A stretch of 64,000 nt of DNA from Paralichthys olivaceus (taxonomy: Eukaryota; Chordata; Actinopteri; Pleuronectiformes; Paralichthyidae). The stretch covers positions 12,159,501 to 12,223,500 of the forward strand of contig NC_091112.1 of the NCBI RefSeq assembly GCF_024713975.1, given 5' to 3'. Below are positions 1-13,072 of this stretch, piece by piece. The notes beneath the pieces are model-generated. The model was given only the letters and a program-made list of their open reading frames with translations. It was not told the DNA's origin and made no database searches. Made by a program: the position numbers and the translations under genes. Numbering within the stretch: the stretch's first letter is position 1; each line of letters opens with the position of its first letter.

Positions 1-509
1 ATAATAAGGCAACCAGCTCTGTGTTGGTGATTGCTGCTAATACCACATGCCAAAAGAGACACTTTGATAGCATTGTCTTCCAACCCTTTTGATGTGTGTG
101 TCTGTGTGTGTACTGTGTGTACTGTGTTCGTTAGTGTAGGTGAAATGATATGTTCAAATGAGGACTTCCCAGCATGCATTGAAGTGCATGTGTGTGTTTT
201 CCAAAATCCAGACTGCCAGGACAGAGGCTAATAGTCATGGTGTAATTAGTTTCAGATTTAGCGTGAAGATGCCATGTGTTGTTCCGTGGGGATAAGGATA
301 AAGCAACATGCTCTCTGTCTTTGTTCCTTCACACCCTTTGTCTCTGTTTTCCTCTTTTTTCCCCCCCTCTTCCTCTTTGCTCCAGCTTTTATCCTCTTCC
401 AAACACCTTGCCTTTTACTTCCCCTTTTCTCTCACATCCACATCATAACTAGTAGCCTCATCCCTTCCTGATGAAATTATTTTTCTCTCACCCGTTCTCC
501 CCCCCACAG

Positions 510-3500
510 AGGTGCCAGTGTCATCGGTGCTATGCCTGTCCTCGGTCAGAGAGCTGCCGGTTCAGGTCAGGGAGCTCTATGCGCAGGGGTTCGTCCTGGT
601 CTCGGTGCACCCATTCGTCCACCCCTCTGGCCCTAGCCACGCGCACATCCAGCGGCAGCTTCACCGGGCGGTGCTGGTCCGAGAGACGCCAAGGTACACA
701 AGCTAAACACACCCTTGTCATCAGTGTCTCTCTACTGCAAACTGTTTTGACTTGAAAGATTTACACCGCAGAGTGATTTGATTAAGATAAATAAGATGAT
801 TTATTTGGAACCAGCTTCACGGAAAAGCTATTAGGTAGCAGCTTCTGCAACTTCATTGTTTGGAAGCCAATTGAAATCCCATTATCACAAGAACAATTCT
901 GCGCTTCACCTTCTCTAGATTAAAATTAATTGCACACGAGACAGCCACAAAAAATGTCTAATTTTAGCTCATTGTCCCAGTTCTTTCACTTTTGGCTGTT
1001 CATGAAAATATACTGTTTGACATCCCATACTGCAAAGCTGTTCTTTAACTCAGTTCTTCACTTTTAACCCCTCTTCTGTAGTATCTTCTTCTGGTGACTT
1101 TAAAGACGGTCCGAGAGGCCCAACAGATCCGTTATGAAAACCACATTCACTAGATCCAGATTATTATTTGGGCCCTACCAAACTGCACAAACTCATAATT
1201 ATCAGTCTTCTAATTTTTCTTTCTTGGGTCATGTCCCAACCCTCCATAACATTTCGCTGCTTATAGTCTCAGTTATTCAAATGTGAAAGTAATAATTACG
1301 AACCACAGGCACTTACCACATACCATTTCCCAACACATGGATATTTTGTGACATTTCCAAAACATGCAAGTGATCTATAATACATCAACTCTCTCCAGCG
1401 TATATCTGATTTCAGCTTCGTAGAACTTTATGATAATTTAGGTAAAGACAGTATCTGTGACTCTTGAGGATCAGTCTTTGTATTTTTTCACTCAGAGAAC
1501 CAAAGTTACACATGTAGGCTTCCATTTGTTGTCACTTATTCTTTGCAATTAAAGGAACTACGCTGCTGACACTACAGTTTTAGGCATCCTCCTGAGTTCA
1601 ATGTGCTCTTTCATTGTGAATTTAACGAATGGTGTGTTGCATGCGCACACACACACAAACGCAGTAATGCACGGGCAGGTGCTGGGCTGCTCCTTTGATG
1701 CCCCCCCTGCCAAGTGGTCCTGCTGCTTCTTGGCACCTGTCACCGTGGAGACGGCTGATTGCATCATCAGTGCTCGCCAGAGGGGAACGGCGCGCTGAAT
1801 GAGAGAAACCCATCGCTCCATCCTTTCATCTCCTTTCTTCATTGATGGCTGTCCCCCCTTTCTTTTGTCCTCCTCGCGCCTCTTCGTCCCCTTTACTTCG
1901 CCTTTTATCTCCCCATCACCGCCTCCTCTTTCATCAAAAACCCTAAAAGTGGAAGAAGAGAAATCTGACAGATCTACTGTTTGAAATCTAGCCGGGAATG
2001 TCACTCATGCCTCAGAGCACAAGATATTGGCACGGCCTTCTCACTGACCTCAATCCGAATCTGAAGAGCCAAATCTGAATACTCCTTTTATGATGGTGTC
2101 TTGCAGCGAAGCAGAAAGAAATTCAGTCCTTTTTTTCTGTCTAATAAGTCTATTGTGATCATGTTGAATGTGTGCTCTCCTAAATGGAAAATTCATCCTG
2201 TTCCAGAATTGACATTATCTTTCTGCTGCGATCATTCTTGGCCAATGAGAGCACTTGAAGACGAGCATGTCAACCAGAATCTATACAGTCAAGGCTCATT
2301 TACACTGTAATGTTACTGTGTGCTGCATCTGCTTTGGCGATAATAAACAGAAAGCAAATGAAGCAAAGGAACATTTCATAAGAATGAATAGCTGTTTCAT
2401 TTCTCACCCTGTAGTTCAGAGAAAAGCCAACTGAGGTGGGCACGACACCGTCTGGAGACGGATGTGTGTGTGGCGGGTCACCAGGCCGCAGACCCCGAAG
2501 TGATCCAGAGCTACGTCAAGAGGGTGAGTTCAACAAACAAACAAAGGTAGTCAGACTTCACACTGTTCATTTTGCATGGATTCGTCTTCAAATACTGTGG
2601 GTTGGGATAAAAATAATGATCTTTGTTGTGTTGTACAAACAAAGCACTTAGTATTCTTCTAATAGAATCTAGTGGCTGAGTTTCAAACTCTGTGAGACTG
2701 TAATTTTCAGGGTTGTTGGAATAGGAGTTCAGTAATGAGGCATCTCTTCGGGGTGCACAGGCTCCACATTGCTCGACTTATTTGAGGGAAAGGCCCTGCG
2801 GCGAACACACACGCGACGACAAATCTAACTGAAGCATACAAAATGCCTCAGTTACAAGAAGATGGGAATATTTTAAATCTGCACTTTTTTGCTTAATCCG
2901 GTGTGAGAGTATTAGGAACGCACTGATACATCTTTGGTACTCCTACCACTTATTATGCATCAGCTCAGTCAGTATGTTCAGATATAGAGTGCACAAACAG
3001 ACACTACAGGGCTTTTTGTCCAAATTTAAAATACACATGGCATCATTTTATGTGAGGTAACACACAGGTAGGTTGATAAAATGTACCCATAAGCATATTT
3101 CAAATAAAATAAAGAGAACTGTTCCTAAAATCCAAACCTATAGAGGACCCAGTACCGCCTAACAAACTTACCACTGCTCCCCACATAAATATGAGGCTGG
3201 TCAATTGTAGGGGGAGTAAGGAGAATGGGACAATATTAACCAGAATGGCACTCAGTAGATTGCATATCTCCGCCCAAAGATCCTGAGCTAGTAAAATTCA
3301 CTTGCTCAGGATCTTTATTTGGATCTGCACCAAATTACACACAATCATAAATATCAGTCACTTAAACATGTCTGATTTTCAAAATGTTAAAGAAAATGAA
3401 AACAAATCCAGGATCTACCCCCTGATCCAGATCCACACTATCATCTAATGAATTCTTTCTTAACCCATTACACATCCTTCTGGAAAATGTCCTCCTGCTA

Positions 3501-6500
3501 ACTAACAAACAAGCAAACATAACAAACCTTGACGTAGGTAACAGATGAAATAAGAAAATGGTTAAGAATAAGAAAACAACCATCTAGTGATCGACATATT
3601 GAAGTTAGTCCAATGAGAGGGTTTAGAAGATACAGGTCATTGAAAGTTATGCAAGACTTGCAAATGGAAAGTCTTATCTCTTCTAATTTAATATGAAATA
3701 TGTCTCTCACAAACTAGCATAACGGGATAAGGATTTTCATTCAGGCAAGATAAGGCAGCAAGCCAATTTGTAAGAGCAACAATGAGGCTACACCTCATCC
3801 CTACAGAGCGTCCACATCTAATTGTCCTGGAACTTTTTTAATCAGTAACACTGAAAATGCTGCTGGATTTATTTTCCTGAGTGTTCATCTCAGCACACTA
3901 CAAGGTGGTAGAGTTAGTTTAGCACAGCGAGTGATTGGTCCAAATGACAAACATTTTCATACTAACTCAATGCAAAGACCAGTTTTGTATGTAAATGTGT
4001 TCATATAAAATTGTAACTTTAGTTCTTGGTACATTTTGATATTTTAAATGTCAGTCTCCCCCTCCTGCTGTACAGCACTAAACTGATGGAGTCTACACCC
4101 CTCCTGTCTGCGTACTTGTTGCACTGTGTGTTTCTGTGTGGCGCAGCACTGCTGTGCCAGTGAAGCAAACATTACGGGGCTCAAAAAGCTACAGGCAACT
4201 GCCTGTAATTGCCTGTGCATGCCATATGCTAACCCACAACCTGGCCCTGACACCCAGAGCCTCTCCAATTCAAATGGAGCAAATTAGATTTTCCTTTTTA
4301 GAAAATATTGTAAATTTACCTGACTGGAATGAGAGGAAAATAAACCAGCAACAGTGGATTCCAACTAGTTGCATCTGCTGCAACACTATTCAAGCTCCCG
4401 TGGCTGATAAACAAAAGGGAGGAGCTAGACAATGAGTGGAAGGTTACAGTATTTATGAGTGAACAATAGTGAGCGTTAACCCCGCGACACACTGCCAAAC
4501 ACAGCGTCATCGTTGGCATTTACCAGCTGTAAAACTCACTTTTAGTGTCCGCTCATGAATTTGCTAAAAGTCCTGTGATGGGAAATGAAAATGTGCTCTA
4601 TTGAGTAGATTTGCATCTGAACACCCAGAGAGCACAAAGGGAAACCTGATTGGATGGAAATGCACATCACTGAGTATAATGTGATAGGCTCTGGCAACGT
4701 GACATGAATAACCAATCAGATCACAAGCAGCCAGAGTTCGAGATAAGAAACCAGGAGCGGTACCGGGCGGATGGAGTGCACTGGATTGTGTGTGTGGGTG
4801 TGTGTGGGAGTGTAGATGTGTGTGGGTGTGTATGTTTTAAGATTTTGTACCTCTATTTTTCTCGCTAGCTAACACACTCAATCAGTGTGTGGACATACTC
4901 ATTTGATAAAACTGTGTGTGTGTGTGTGTGTATTGGATGTAATAGACACTGTTTATAAATATGATGTGTGTGTGTGTGTTTATAATAATAATGTGTGAGT
5001 GTCAGAAGATGTAAGAGATAGGGGAAGATGTGTCTCATTATTGTTATATTGCGATCTGATTTCTCTCCTGTAGAGTCTGTCTAAAACTGTCAGCCCAAAT
5101 ATCAACTGACAATTAACCACCAGAGCCTCCATGGGAGGGAGTGAGACACACACGCACACACACATACGCACACACGCAGATGTGTTGATATAATGAGGTC
5201 CTTTTGTCATTTGAATATTTGATCTTTGCAGATGATTAGGTAGGTTGTTATTTTGCAAAATATCTCCTCTGCATACGTCAGCCTTTGTTTGTGTGTAAAT
5301 GAGGCTTTGTTTGTCTGACTGTAGTTGAAGAGACTGTCAATTTATTTCTGGTGCTGCGGATGTCGTGTTTTATATTCATCTGTCACTCAGATTTGATTCT
5401 AATTCAGTGTATTGGTGTGTGTGTATAGGTGATAATGTTGTGTGTGGGGGTGTGTTGCCTCTACAGATCCAGGATGTAGCGGAGCAAGGGATGATGTTTG
5501 TGGGCTTTCTTCAGCAGCCAGGTGGCGCACCCTGCTTTCTGGGGCAGTGGGACCCTGAGGAGCTTTCGTCCTTACACTCAAGCCCTTCGCCCATACATCG
5601 AAACCCCTTCAGCGCCACCACCAGCCCGACAGATCTAACAGAACCACATCAAAGTGGGGCCGAACCCGACGATCACCCTTTTGAACCTCAAGAGTTAGAT
5701 CATGAAAAGGGAGAATGTAACACGCAGCCTTTGGTGCCCAGAGAACTGGACTTCAGCACTCTGAGTCCCACCCTGAGTTCAGAGCTCAGCGCAGAGGAGC
5801 CAAACGAACAGATTCAGACCTCACACATCATTTTGAAAGAGTCGCTGGAATCAACAAACCAACCTCAACATCACAGTAAGCCTGGCGTGGACACGGATCA
5901 GTGGTGTCCAAGTCCGAACCCAGCAGATACCCAAGGGAGCCAGCTGCGTCTCAGAGAGCAGCAGCGTTGCGTACCAGAGCACAGAGACTCCACAGAGAAA
6001 CACTTTCACCTTCCCAACCAGAGAGAAAAACGAGGTTCAAGCCCAGACGGCTGGCTCAGCTCTCCAGAACTCGAGCGCAGCCATGAAAGAAAGTTCAGCT
6101 CGCTCTGTACGGATAGACAAAGCAGAGAAACGACACACAACAACAACCATATTTGTCTTAAGAATTCAGAGAAAGATAAGAACACAACTTCACCACCAGC
6201 ACAGGCTCGTAAGTAACCATCCTCCTCTCTGTTTGACGAAGTGGATCTATCTTGGTCCACTTCCTAATTTCCCTGTTTTTTTGTGATTGCAGGGATGCAG
6301 CTCTTTGCCCTGTACAACCACACGGGAGAGCTGAACACTTCTCTGAGGTTCTACTCGCTGAGGGTGCCACTTCAGCTACAGAAGGAGGCGGGGCTAATCA
6401 CAGAAGTCGATGCGCACTGGCTCGACCACATGACGCAGCATTTCACCAGCGGTGCCCGCCTCATCGACGGGTTTTTCCACCTTGGAGATGATAACGGTGG

Positions 6501-9500
6501 GTTGCAAGGGCACAGCAATAACACCAGACAGATGTGGTACAGCAAAACTCTTTATCACATCCTGGCAGAATAGATGACAGGAAGCTTAGGAAATTATTAT
6601 TACCTGATTGTATAGGCTATAATATGATAGTGTCATTATGTAAGTGGATTGAATTTCTTTAATCTTTGGATTGTGCCAGTTGAGCTGTCCCAACTTTTAG
6701 TCTGTATGTTAAGCTAAATTAATCCCTTCCTGGCTTTAGTGTCAACAAACTTCCAACTATTCGCACAAAATAACTAGAAGGCCCAACAGTCCCCTTATAA
6801 AACCACATTCAAATTCACTCGCTTCGGATTTTTATTTGGATCTGCATCTAATTGCACATACTTAATATCAGTCCCCTAAACATTTTTTCTCATTCAGATC
6901 CTTGTAACATGTCCCACACCTCTAGTTGAGTAGTTTTTACATAATTCTGCTAACTAACTGCGCCTGAAAGTGGTTAAAGAAGGAGAAGTCATTTTTTATG
7001 ATTTCCCCTCAGCCGGGCGGAACACTAACAAAATACGAATGCAACATATACCGTCCTTGGCGATATAAAAACTATTCCATTGAAGTTCACCTACGTTGAA
7101 CTTTATGTCAAAGATGAAAACTTGAGGGATCACCAAAGTCAGTGCAGCAGCCACTAACATGACTGACAGCTGCCATTCCCCTGTTACTCGTCTTTCTTAA
7201 ATGAATAGTTCAAACTCTTAGAGGAATTTCCTCCAAGAGGAAAAGCTGCTCAGGAGATCTCTGCTTCACTGGTGGGTAATGAGCATTTCTGTCATGTGCC
7301 GTAAGTCCACGGCTTACACTGTAAGTCACTGTTCAGTCACCCATAGAATAAGCAGGCTTATACAGGAAAGTGGGGATCAATAGTGAGAGATTGGAGCATC
7401 TGAATCACATCCATCCTCCACCATTCATCTGGCTCCAATTTGTCCCGGTTTCTCTGCAGACACAGGCGTTTCATCTGTGGACAGTGTCTTCATCTTCCAG
7501 AGCTCTGCGGAGGAGACCACAGACACCTCCTACGATGCCATTGTGGTGGAGCAGTGGACCGTTGTTGATGTGGGTCTTTTGGGATTTTAATACTCTGGAG
7601 AAGATGTGCACTTTGAGAAATCTTTTTGTGACTGAAGGCTTAAGCTGTTTTCTGTCTGACATTACGTAAGAGTGGAGATGAAGCAGAGAAGGGTGCACGT
7701 GCATGTGGCTCAGCTTAATTTTGCTTCAATTAAAGAGCACTATACTGTGTGAATGACTGTATGCAGTTGGTGTGAGTGAAGTTTCTGTCTCTCTCTCCTG
7801 CTCAGGGTGTGGTGGTCAAGACAGACTACATCCCATTGCTCCAGTCTTTGGCTCCGTATGGATGGAGGCTCATGTGTGTGTTACCCACGCCCATTGTCAA
7901 GACCAACAGGTACAGGACTGCATCCGTAGATGTCAATGTTACTGCCATCTACTCAAATCTCCTGTAAAGCCCTCCTCTGCAGCTTTTAGGGGTCGGTTTG
8001 GTGTTTGTCAGGAGGATTACGTCAAGACTTCTGAAAGGATTTCCACGAAACTTGGTGGAAGGATGAGACATAGATCAAGAAAGAATCCATAAAATCCTCC
8101 CAACAAAGGGGTGGATCCAGGAACTTTTTTTCACCTACATTTCTGAACATTCCTGTTTGGGCTTTTCTGTCTGTGGTAATTTCGGTTGTAGCTTTCTTTC
8201 TTAAACTGTAAAAGTAAAGACCGGCTCAACTGCTGCACAAAGAGCCTTGACCTGTTTTTTAAACTTCGGTGAAGTTCGACTGTCATAAGAGGACAGTTTT
8301 GGTGATCAAAAATTTTGAGTTGCAGCTGGGTCAGAGCCCCAGTCGCCACTTTAAAGGCGTGTCCAAATCCGACTCTGCACTTCCTCAGGTCCTTAACTAC
8401 ACAAGCCTGAAGCCAATAAGATGAATGGTTCTCGACTTGAGATGTGCATTCCACTCACAGACAGACAGAGATTTCTAGAATTAGTAGATAAACACCTTTC
8501 CCAGAGAATAATCTTGATGGATCTTGATGTACAAAAATCAGGTATATACAGAAGGACTTGAAGAATTTGTTGCAGCTTAAATGAATCTAAGGGGACTGTT
8601 GGGCCTTGCATGGTGGAGGGATGCACTCCAATGAGTCTCATTCTTGTTCCTTACATCTGATCATCAGAGCAAAGACTAATTATTACCTTGTTGGTTCAGA
8701 CTTAATATTTTTCTCTCCTGTGTCATTCTGTTTTGTGGATTCGTGCTGACGGTTTAGACTCTCACGACAGATGGTTTGAGATCTGACAAACCACGATCAC
8801 ATGCTCATCCCAACATGAAACCACGTTTGAAATTCATCGGAGCTGCGAACAAAAAGAATCCAGTCGCTAATCTGTCACTTTACAAACCACAGCGAACAAA
8901 AAAACATATTTCAATACATGTAGCGATATGCCGGCTCATCAGATTGTAACAGTAGTGAAAGTGCTGCTCCTCTCTCTCTGCAGTGACGGGAGTTTGTCGA
9001 CCAAGCAGATCCTCTTCCTTCAGAGACCCATTTTGCAACGCAAGAGAAAAGACTTCAAGGTTTGTTCCCCTTTTTCCTTCCATCTTCGCTGCTCATCTGT
9101 CACTTGTCTCTGTTGTACCTCCAGGATACATGACTTTATGTCACAAAAGGTGCCATTAAAAAGTCAAGTTGCTAAATATGGGATGTACAGCAAATATAAA
9201 CCCGCTCCTGAAACATCTAATAATAGGCGACTAGTCGGCCTCAAACTGTACAGGAAAGAGGCGTCAATGAGAGAGGCTTTGTTGTGGTTTGGCAGGTGTC
9301 TGGAGACATAGGAGGAAGAAAGACGCGGCACAAAGCGCAAAACTGTCACACACACATCTGTTTGATTTCAGATGCTGAACCTCAGGGGTCGCAGCAAGGC
9401 AAAGAAAAACTCTCCCGGCGAGGACGAGAGAGAGATCAGGTCCCTGATGATAGAGGTAGAGATGGACAGGTTGAGAAGAAACACAAACGAGGAGGAAGCA

Positions 9501-9800
9501 GAGGCGAGGAGGCGCTGGGATGGCGGAAGGAGCGATAGGGCGAGCCTCCGGGAGCGCGGAGAGGAGTGGGAGGAGGAGGAGGAAGACGTGGGACATCAGA
9601 GGGGCTCCGTGTTCCTATCAGGGAGCAGGTTTTCTGTTGAGGACCAGGAGGAGGAAACTGACATTGATGTGATCCCTCTGTCCAAGCAGGAGAAGTGTGT
9701 GAGATGGACAGATGTGTGTCAGAGAGATGGCGGAGGGGTCAGGGAGGAGGTGAAAACGGAAGAGCGCATCAAACAGCAGCTGTTTTCCGGCGTCTGTTGA
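510..9800 (+). CDS. rftn1: Raftlin 1, 3' eight coding exons (first exon outside window)
   Basis: Raftlin is an acylated plasma-membrane protein that maintains lipid rafts and supports B-cell and T-cell receptor and TLR signalling. Coding exons seen: 510-693, 2415-2523, 5467-6208, 6293-6496, 7460-7569, 7806-7909, 8984-9059, 9372-9800. All junctions are AG/GT and in phase, giving 651 codons plus a split first codon, then a stop. Diagnostic stretches are ELYAQGFVLVSVHPFVHPS in the first exon, AHWLDHMTQHFTSG in the fourth, YDAIVVEQWTVVDGVVVKTD across exons 5-6 and STKQILFLQRP in exon 7. They fit RFTN1 better than RFTN2, and the OXNAD1 neighbour agrees. The 742-bp exon encodes a long Ser/Pro/Glu-rich linker with little conservation. 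The last exon encodes a charged Glu/Arg-rich tail. The N-terminal exon with the Met-Gly-Cys acylation signal must lie left of base 1. Whether this is the a or b fish copy cannot be told. Confidence 0.95.
1095..1240 (+). mobile_element. Copy of the GAGGCCCAACAG...ATATCAGTC repeat
   Basis: Shows GAGAGGCCCAACAGATCCGT, CCACATTCACTAGATCCAGA, CTGCACAAACTCATAATTAT and TTTCTTGGGTCATGTCCCAA, shared with the copies at 6770 and 56300. It lies in an RFTN1 intron. Confidence 0.45.
3285..3530 (+). mobile_element. Copy of a multi-copy short interspersed repeat
   Basis: One of about nine diverged copies in this window sharing the blocks TTATTTGGATCTGCAC, AAATTGCACA, AATATCAGTC, CCTGATTTT, GGATCCAGATC and a tail like CTAACTAACAAACAAGCAAAC. 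I do not assign it to a named family. It lies in the RFTN1 intron between 2523 and 5467. Confidence 0.5.
4780..4980. repeat. TG-rich low-complexity stretch
   Basis: Several interrupted TG tracts in an RFTN1 intron. Confidence 0.85.
6770..6970 (+). mobile_element. Copy of the same short interspersed repeat
   Basis: GAAGGCCCAACAGTCCCCTT, then CCACATTCAAATTCACTCGC, TTTATTTGGATCTGCATC, ATATCAGTCCCCTAAACA and a CTAACTAACTG tail. It lies in the RFTN1 intron before exon 7460-7569. Confidence 0.5.
7960..8625 (-). mobile_element. Reverse-oriented copy of the repeat, split by other sequence
   Basis: On the minus strand the head AAGGCCCAACAGTCCCCTTA ends near 8608, followed by CCTGATTTTTGTACATCAAG and TTATTCTCTGGGAAAGG. 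The tail half (CCTTCCACCAAGTTTCGTGG) resumes at 8115-7985. The middle 345 bp does not match the other copies and may be an insertion. Confidence 0.45.
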
Positions 9801-10300
9801 AACCTTGGGAACAAAAAGAATGAAACCTCCTTTAAAAGACCTAAAGAAGAGTCTTTTAAAGGAGTGTTTTGTTGAGCTGGATTTTTAGTTCCTCTGTGGA
9901 CATTGATATCCTGTATTTATATCACGCACTGTTACATCAGTCTGCTCTGTTTAGGACGTGAGGCTTTCAGGTTGTAGCTCCTGTAAAAGGGGAACTTGTT
10001 GTGCAGTTTCTCTGCTTTGGGTCAGTGTTGCTGTTTGATGTGTTTGAGATGAAATGAGACTGAACCACACAAAGTCTCCAGTCTGAAGCCTTAAGTATTA
10101 TTTTCTTGCCCATTGTTGTATTTTACTACTTTCTTGTGATAGGGCTGTTAGAAAGGGAGTATTGATTTCACTGGGCTGTTTGTATTTTTATATGTTAACT
10201 AAAAAAAAGACAGGAGAAAAAAGTGTGAAGTAAACCACTTTAGAGCTCATCTGATAAATCTGCATCTGGTTATGTGTTGGCCAATAAACCACAGTTTTAC
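9801..10300 (+). other. rftn1: RFTN1 3' UTR with poly(A) signal
   Basis: After the stop codon at 9798-9800 there is non-coding sequence up to an AATAAA at 10283-10288, the first good poly(A) signal. It contains a strong 14-bp inverted repeat at 9827-9864. The end of the UTR is inferred from the signal only. Confidence 0.6.
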
Positions 10301-10524
10301 TTCAGATAAGCCAAAGATGTTTGAGGTAATTTATTATGAGTGGAGGTGAGTTTGCTTTAAAAATTAAAAGAATGGAAATACTGTATCTGTTAACTTATGT
10401 TTAGTCAAGATTTTATAATATTTAATTCATCTGGGCCAAAAGATGACATAAATTATGAATTCTCTACACTGCAGTAAAGTAGTATGTGGTGTATGTAGTA
10501 CGCTCTATTGGGAAGCTAAATGTT

Positions 10525-10765
10525 AAAGGGCCGGTTCATGTAAATACTCAAAGTATTTTGTCATTAGAGCCAGTGTAAAAGTAGCTCTCAACTTGGCACT
10601 TTCCTTAGAAACTCTATCAGTTTAACGTTAATGCAATCAGTGCTGTGTGCAGTGACCTATTTTATTTTCTTGGTTTCAAAACCTGGACAAATCAAATGGT
10701 CCATTTGCTAAAATAACACAGAAATGAGGAAATGCTTTTTGAAAATTTGAGTGAACTGGCCCTTT
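10525..10765. mobile_element. MITE-like element with about 21-bp inverted ends
   Basis: Left end AAAGGGCCGGTTCATGTAAA and right end in reverse AAAGGGCCAGTTCACTCAAA match at 16 of 20 positions. It is 241 bp long with no coding capacity, and lies between RFTN1 and OXNAD1. A related left end (AAAGGGCCAGTTCCCCCAAA) occurs near 17330. Confidence 0.55.
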
Positions 10766-12149
10766 CTACACTTGAAATAATGTATATTTACAATCAGCTC
10801 TTTATTACTTACTGTGTGCAAGTAATGTGACAAGCCTTTATATGAAAGCAGAGGTCAATATAAGTGTCAACCCAGATCGACTCAGTTTCCTTTATTTCCT
10901 TTAAATGTCACGCTACCATCATAAACAGTTTTCCTCACACGAGGAAGAAATGCAGCAATGACTCGAATGAGTCTCAACGGCGCTGCCCCCACAGAGACAA
11001 CAACAAGAAGCCCGCTACCATCTCCGAGGGACGTTCAGTGATCCAAGCGAATCGGAGACCACCTGGAGGTTCCATTACAGTGCACCATGGGATACTCACT
11101 CCACCCTGGGATGGGAAACTGTTCATGGGTATGTGGATGTGTTTGCATGTAATAGTGTAAATGAGTAAAACAGGCCGGGACACTCGTCTGTGTGTGGGAG
11201 AGATGTGTTAAGTTTCTTTCTCTAAAAATACAGCGAGTGGTGGAAACAATCCCTCCATTGTAACTCAAACGACTCCAACCTCTTCAAGTCTGCAATTAAA
11301 TAGCGCTGAGGTATTTCACTAAGTATATACACACGTGGTTTAAAACATTTTATCAAGTTAGTATCAGAGGTATTTGTATAAATGAAAATCACTCAAACAC
11401 TTCAGTGCAGTGTAAAAACAGAAGACTTTGCTATTGTTCAAGGGTTCTCGGTTCTAGAGAATTGAAAGCAGTAGATTGACATTTAGAAAAATGTGCTTAT
11501 TTGCTTTCTTGCAAAGTGTTTAAGGTAAAGATATATTTCAAGTGTTAACTAGAAACAGGGAGAAACCACTGGCCTGGATATTTAAAGACACATATCTAAT
11601 TTTTTACCTCATCTGAGGAGGTTATTAAATCAAACAAATGGACAGGAGCAAACAGCCCATGAGGAGTAATAGAAATTGAGCTTGTGAAGTAAACATAAAA
11701 TAGAGTAAGGAATTATTTATGATTTTTTTAAATTGCATGTTTTAAATAAATGTCAGTCAGGTTTTTGTGAATAATGGATGGAGGCACAGCACAGTTGATT
11801 ATCTGAGCGATACAGTTTGAAAAGAAAATAGCAATGGTACAAACGGCTATACACCACACATTTTTCATCACCTCCATTATTAATTCTAAATTAAAACCTC
11901 AGTTATTTTGTGTTACTTCAACACTTGAGGCTGTTTACCCACAATGATAATGACAATTTTGTGGGAAATGATAAAACATGGTTATGTTTTCATCATATTA
12001 CAACAGTTTTAGTCAAATCAGCTTTAAGTTAATCAAATCACATAATTCATCGCTCAAATTTGACCCCTCCTACTGTATTTGTTTTTATCAGTTAATCCAT
12101 TTTTTTCCTCCTGTTTGTTTTAAACGAAAATCATGTTTTTATGGGGTGA

Positions 12150-12290
12150 CATTTTCACCACTTCCCCAGGGAATAATCCAGAGATCTTGATGAAAACAAT
12201 CAGGTATATTTAAAGAACCGATATCAACGAGAGTGGGCAATTTGGTGCGGCTTGATTGATTTTAACTGTTGTGTAAAAACAAATGTCAGT
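12150..12290 (-). mobile_element. Fragment of the same repeat, reverse orientation
   Basis: GGGAATAATCCAGAGATCTT and AATCAGGTATATTTAAAGAA correspond to the reverse of the TTATTCTC and CCTGATT blocks. It is a short diverged fragment between RFTN1 and OXNAD1. Confidence 0.35.
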
Positions 12291-13072
12291 ATTATGAAGG
12301 AGGTTATGTGCTGGATCTGGGTGATTGACATCCTGGCAATTCATCGACACGTGACCCCACGTAAAAGTACAAAAATGTCTGCTTTACACTGTACGGATTA
12401 ATAAACAAATGAGATAAGCCTGTGAAATGAGCTTAGTTTCCTTTGGAGAGAACCTTAAAAGCAGTTTCTTGCTGTTTACTGTCTTTATTCTAAGCTAACT
12501 GCAGGTTTATATTTACCAAACACAGTGGCGTCATTTACCCATATAAACCTTGGCAGGAAAGCGAAGAAGTGCATTTCCCAAAATGTCAAACTAATCCTTT
12601 AAGACATGCTTGCATAGGTTAATTGGTGCGTCAATATTTTGGTAAGAATTCTGGGTAAAACTAAACATCACCTATTAATCTGTTTAAGCAGAACCTCAGT
12701 CAGGCAAGTGGAGGCTGATAATATGGAATCTGAAGGTATGTAACATGTGTCTATCATGATAATGAAGGGGTCACTTCAGCAAGGCAGTAAAAATGTCTTA
12801 AAGTTTTACTGTCTTTTTCAGTCTTCCTTTTTGAAGGATGAGAAATAAAATAAAAACCGCTCTCGGAGTCAGCTGATAACAGAAGCGTGGGCGGTCCCGG
12901 GGGTCTATTGCTGGTTCAGGCACAGGTTGCAGCAGCAGGGATCAGAGGATGAATTTCCTCAGCTGCTCGAGCTCTCATATTTATGTCCACATCGCTGGAA
13001 TATCTCGGTTCCTTTCCGTTCTTGCCACACCTTGTGTGTCCTCCTGTTGATTTCTGCAAACTGTCGGAGGTT

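Noticed and set aside
1558-2004. 148-codon minus-strand frame in an RFTN1 intron
   Set aside because: No recognised domain, biased composition, part of it translates a CA repeat, and there is no splice or start context.
9264-9596. 110-codon minus-strand Leu/Pro-rich frame over the last RFTN1 exon
   Set aside because: It is the reverse of Glu/Arg-rich RFTN1 codons.
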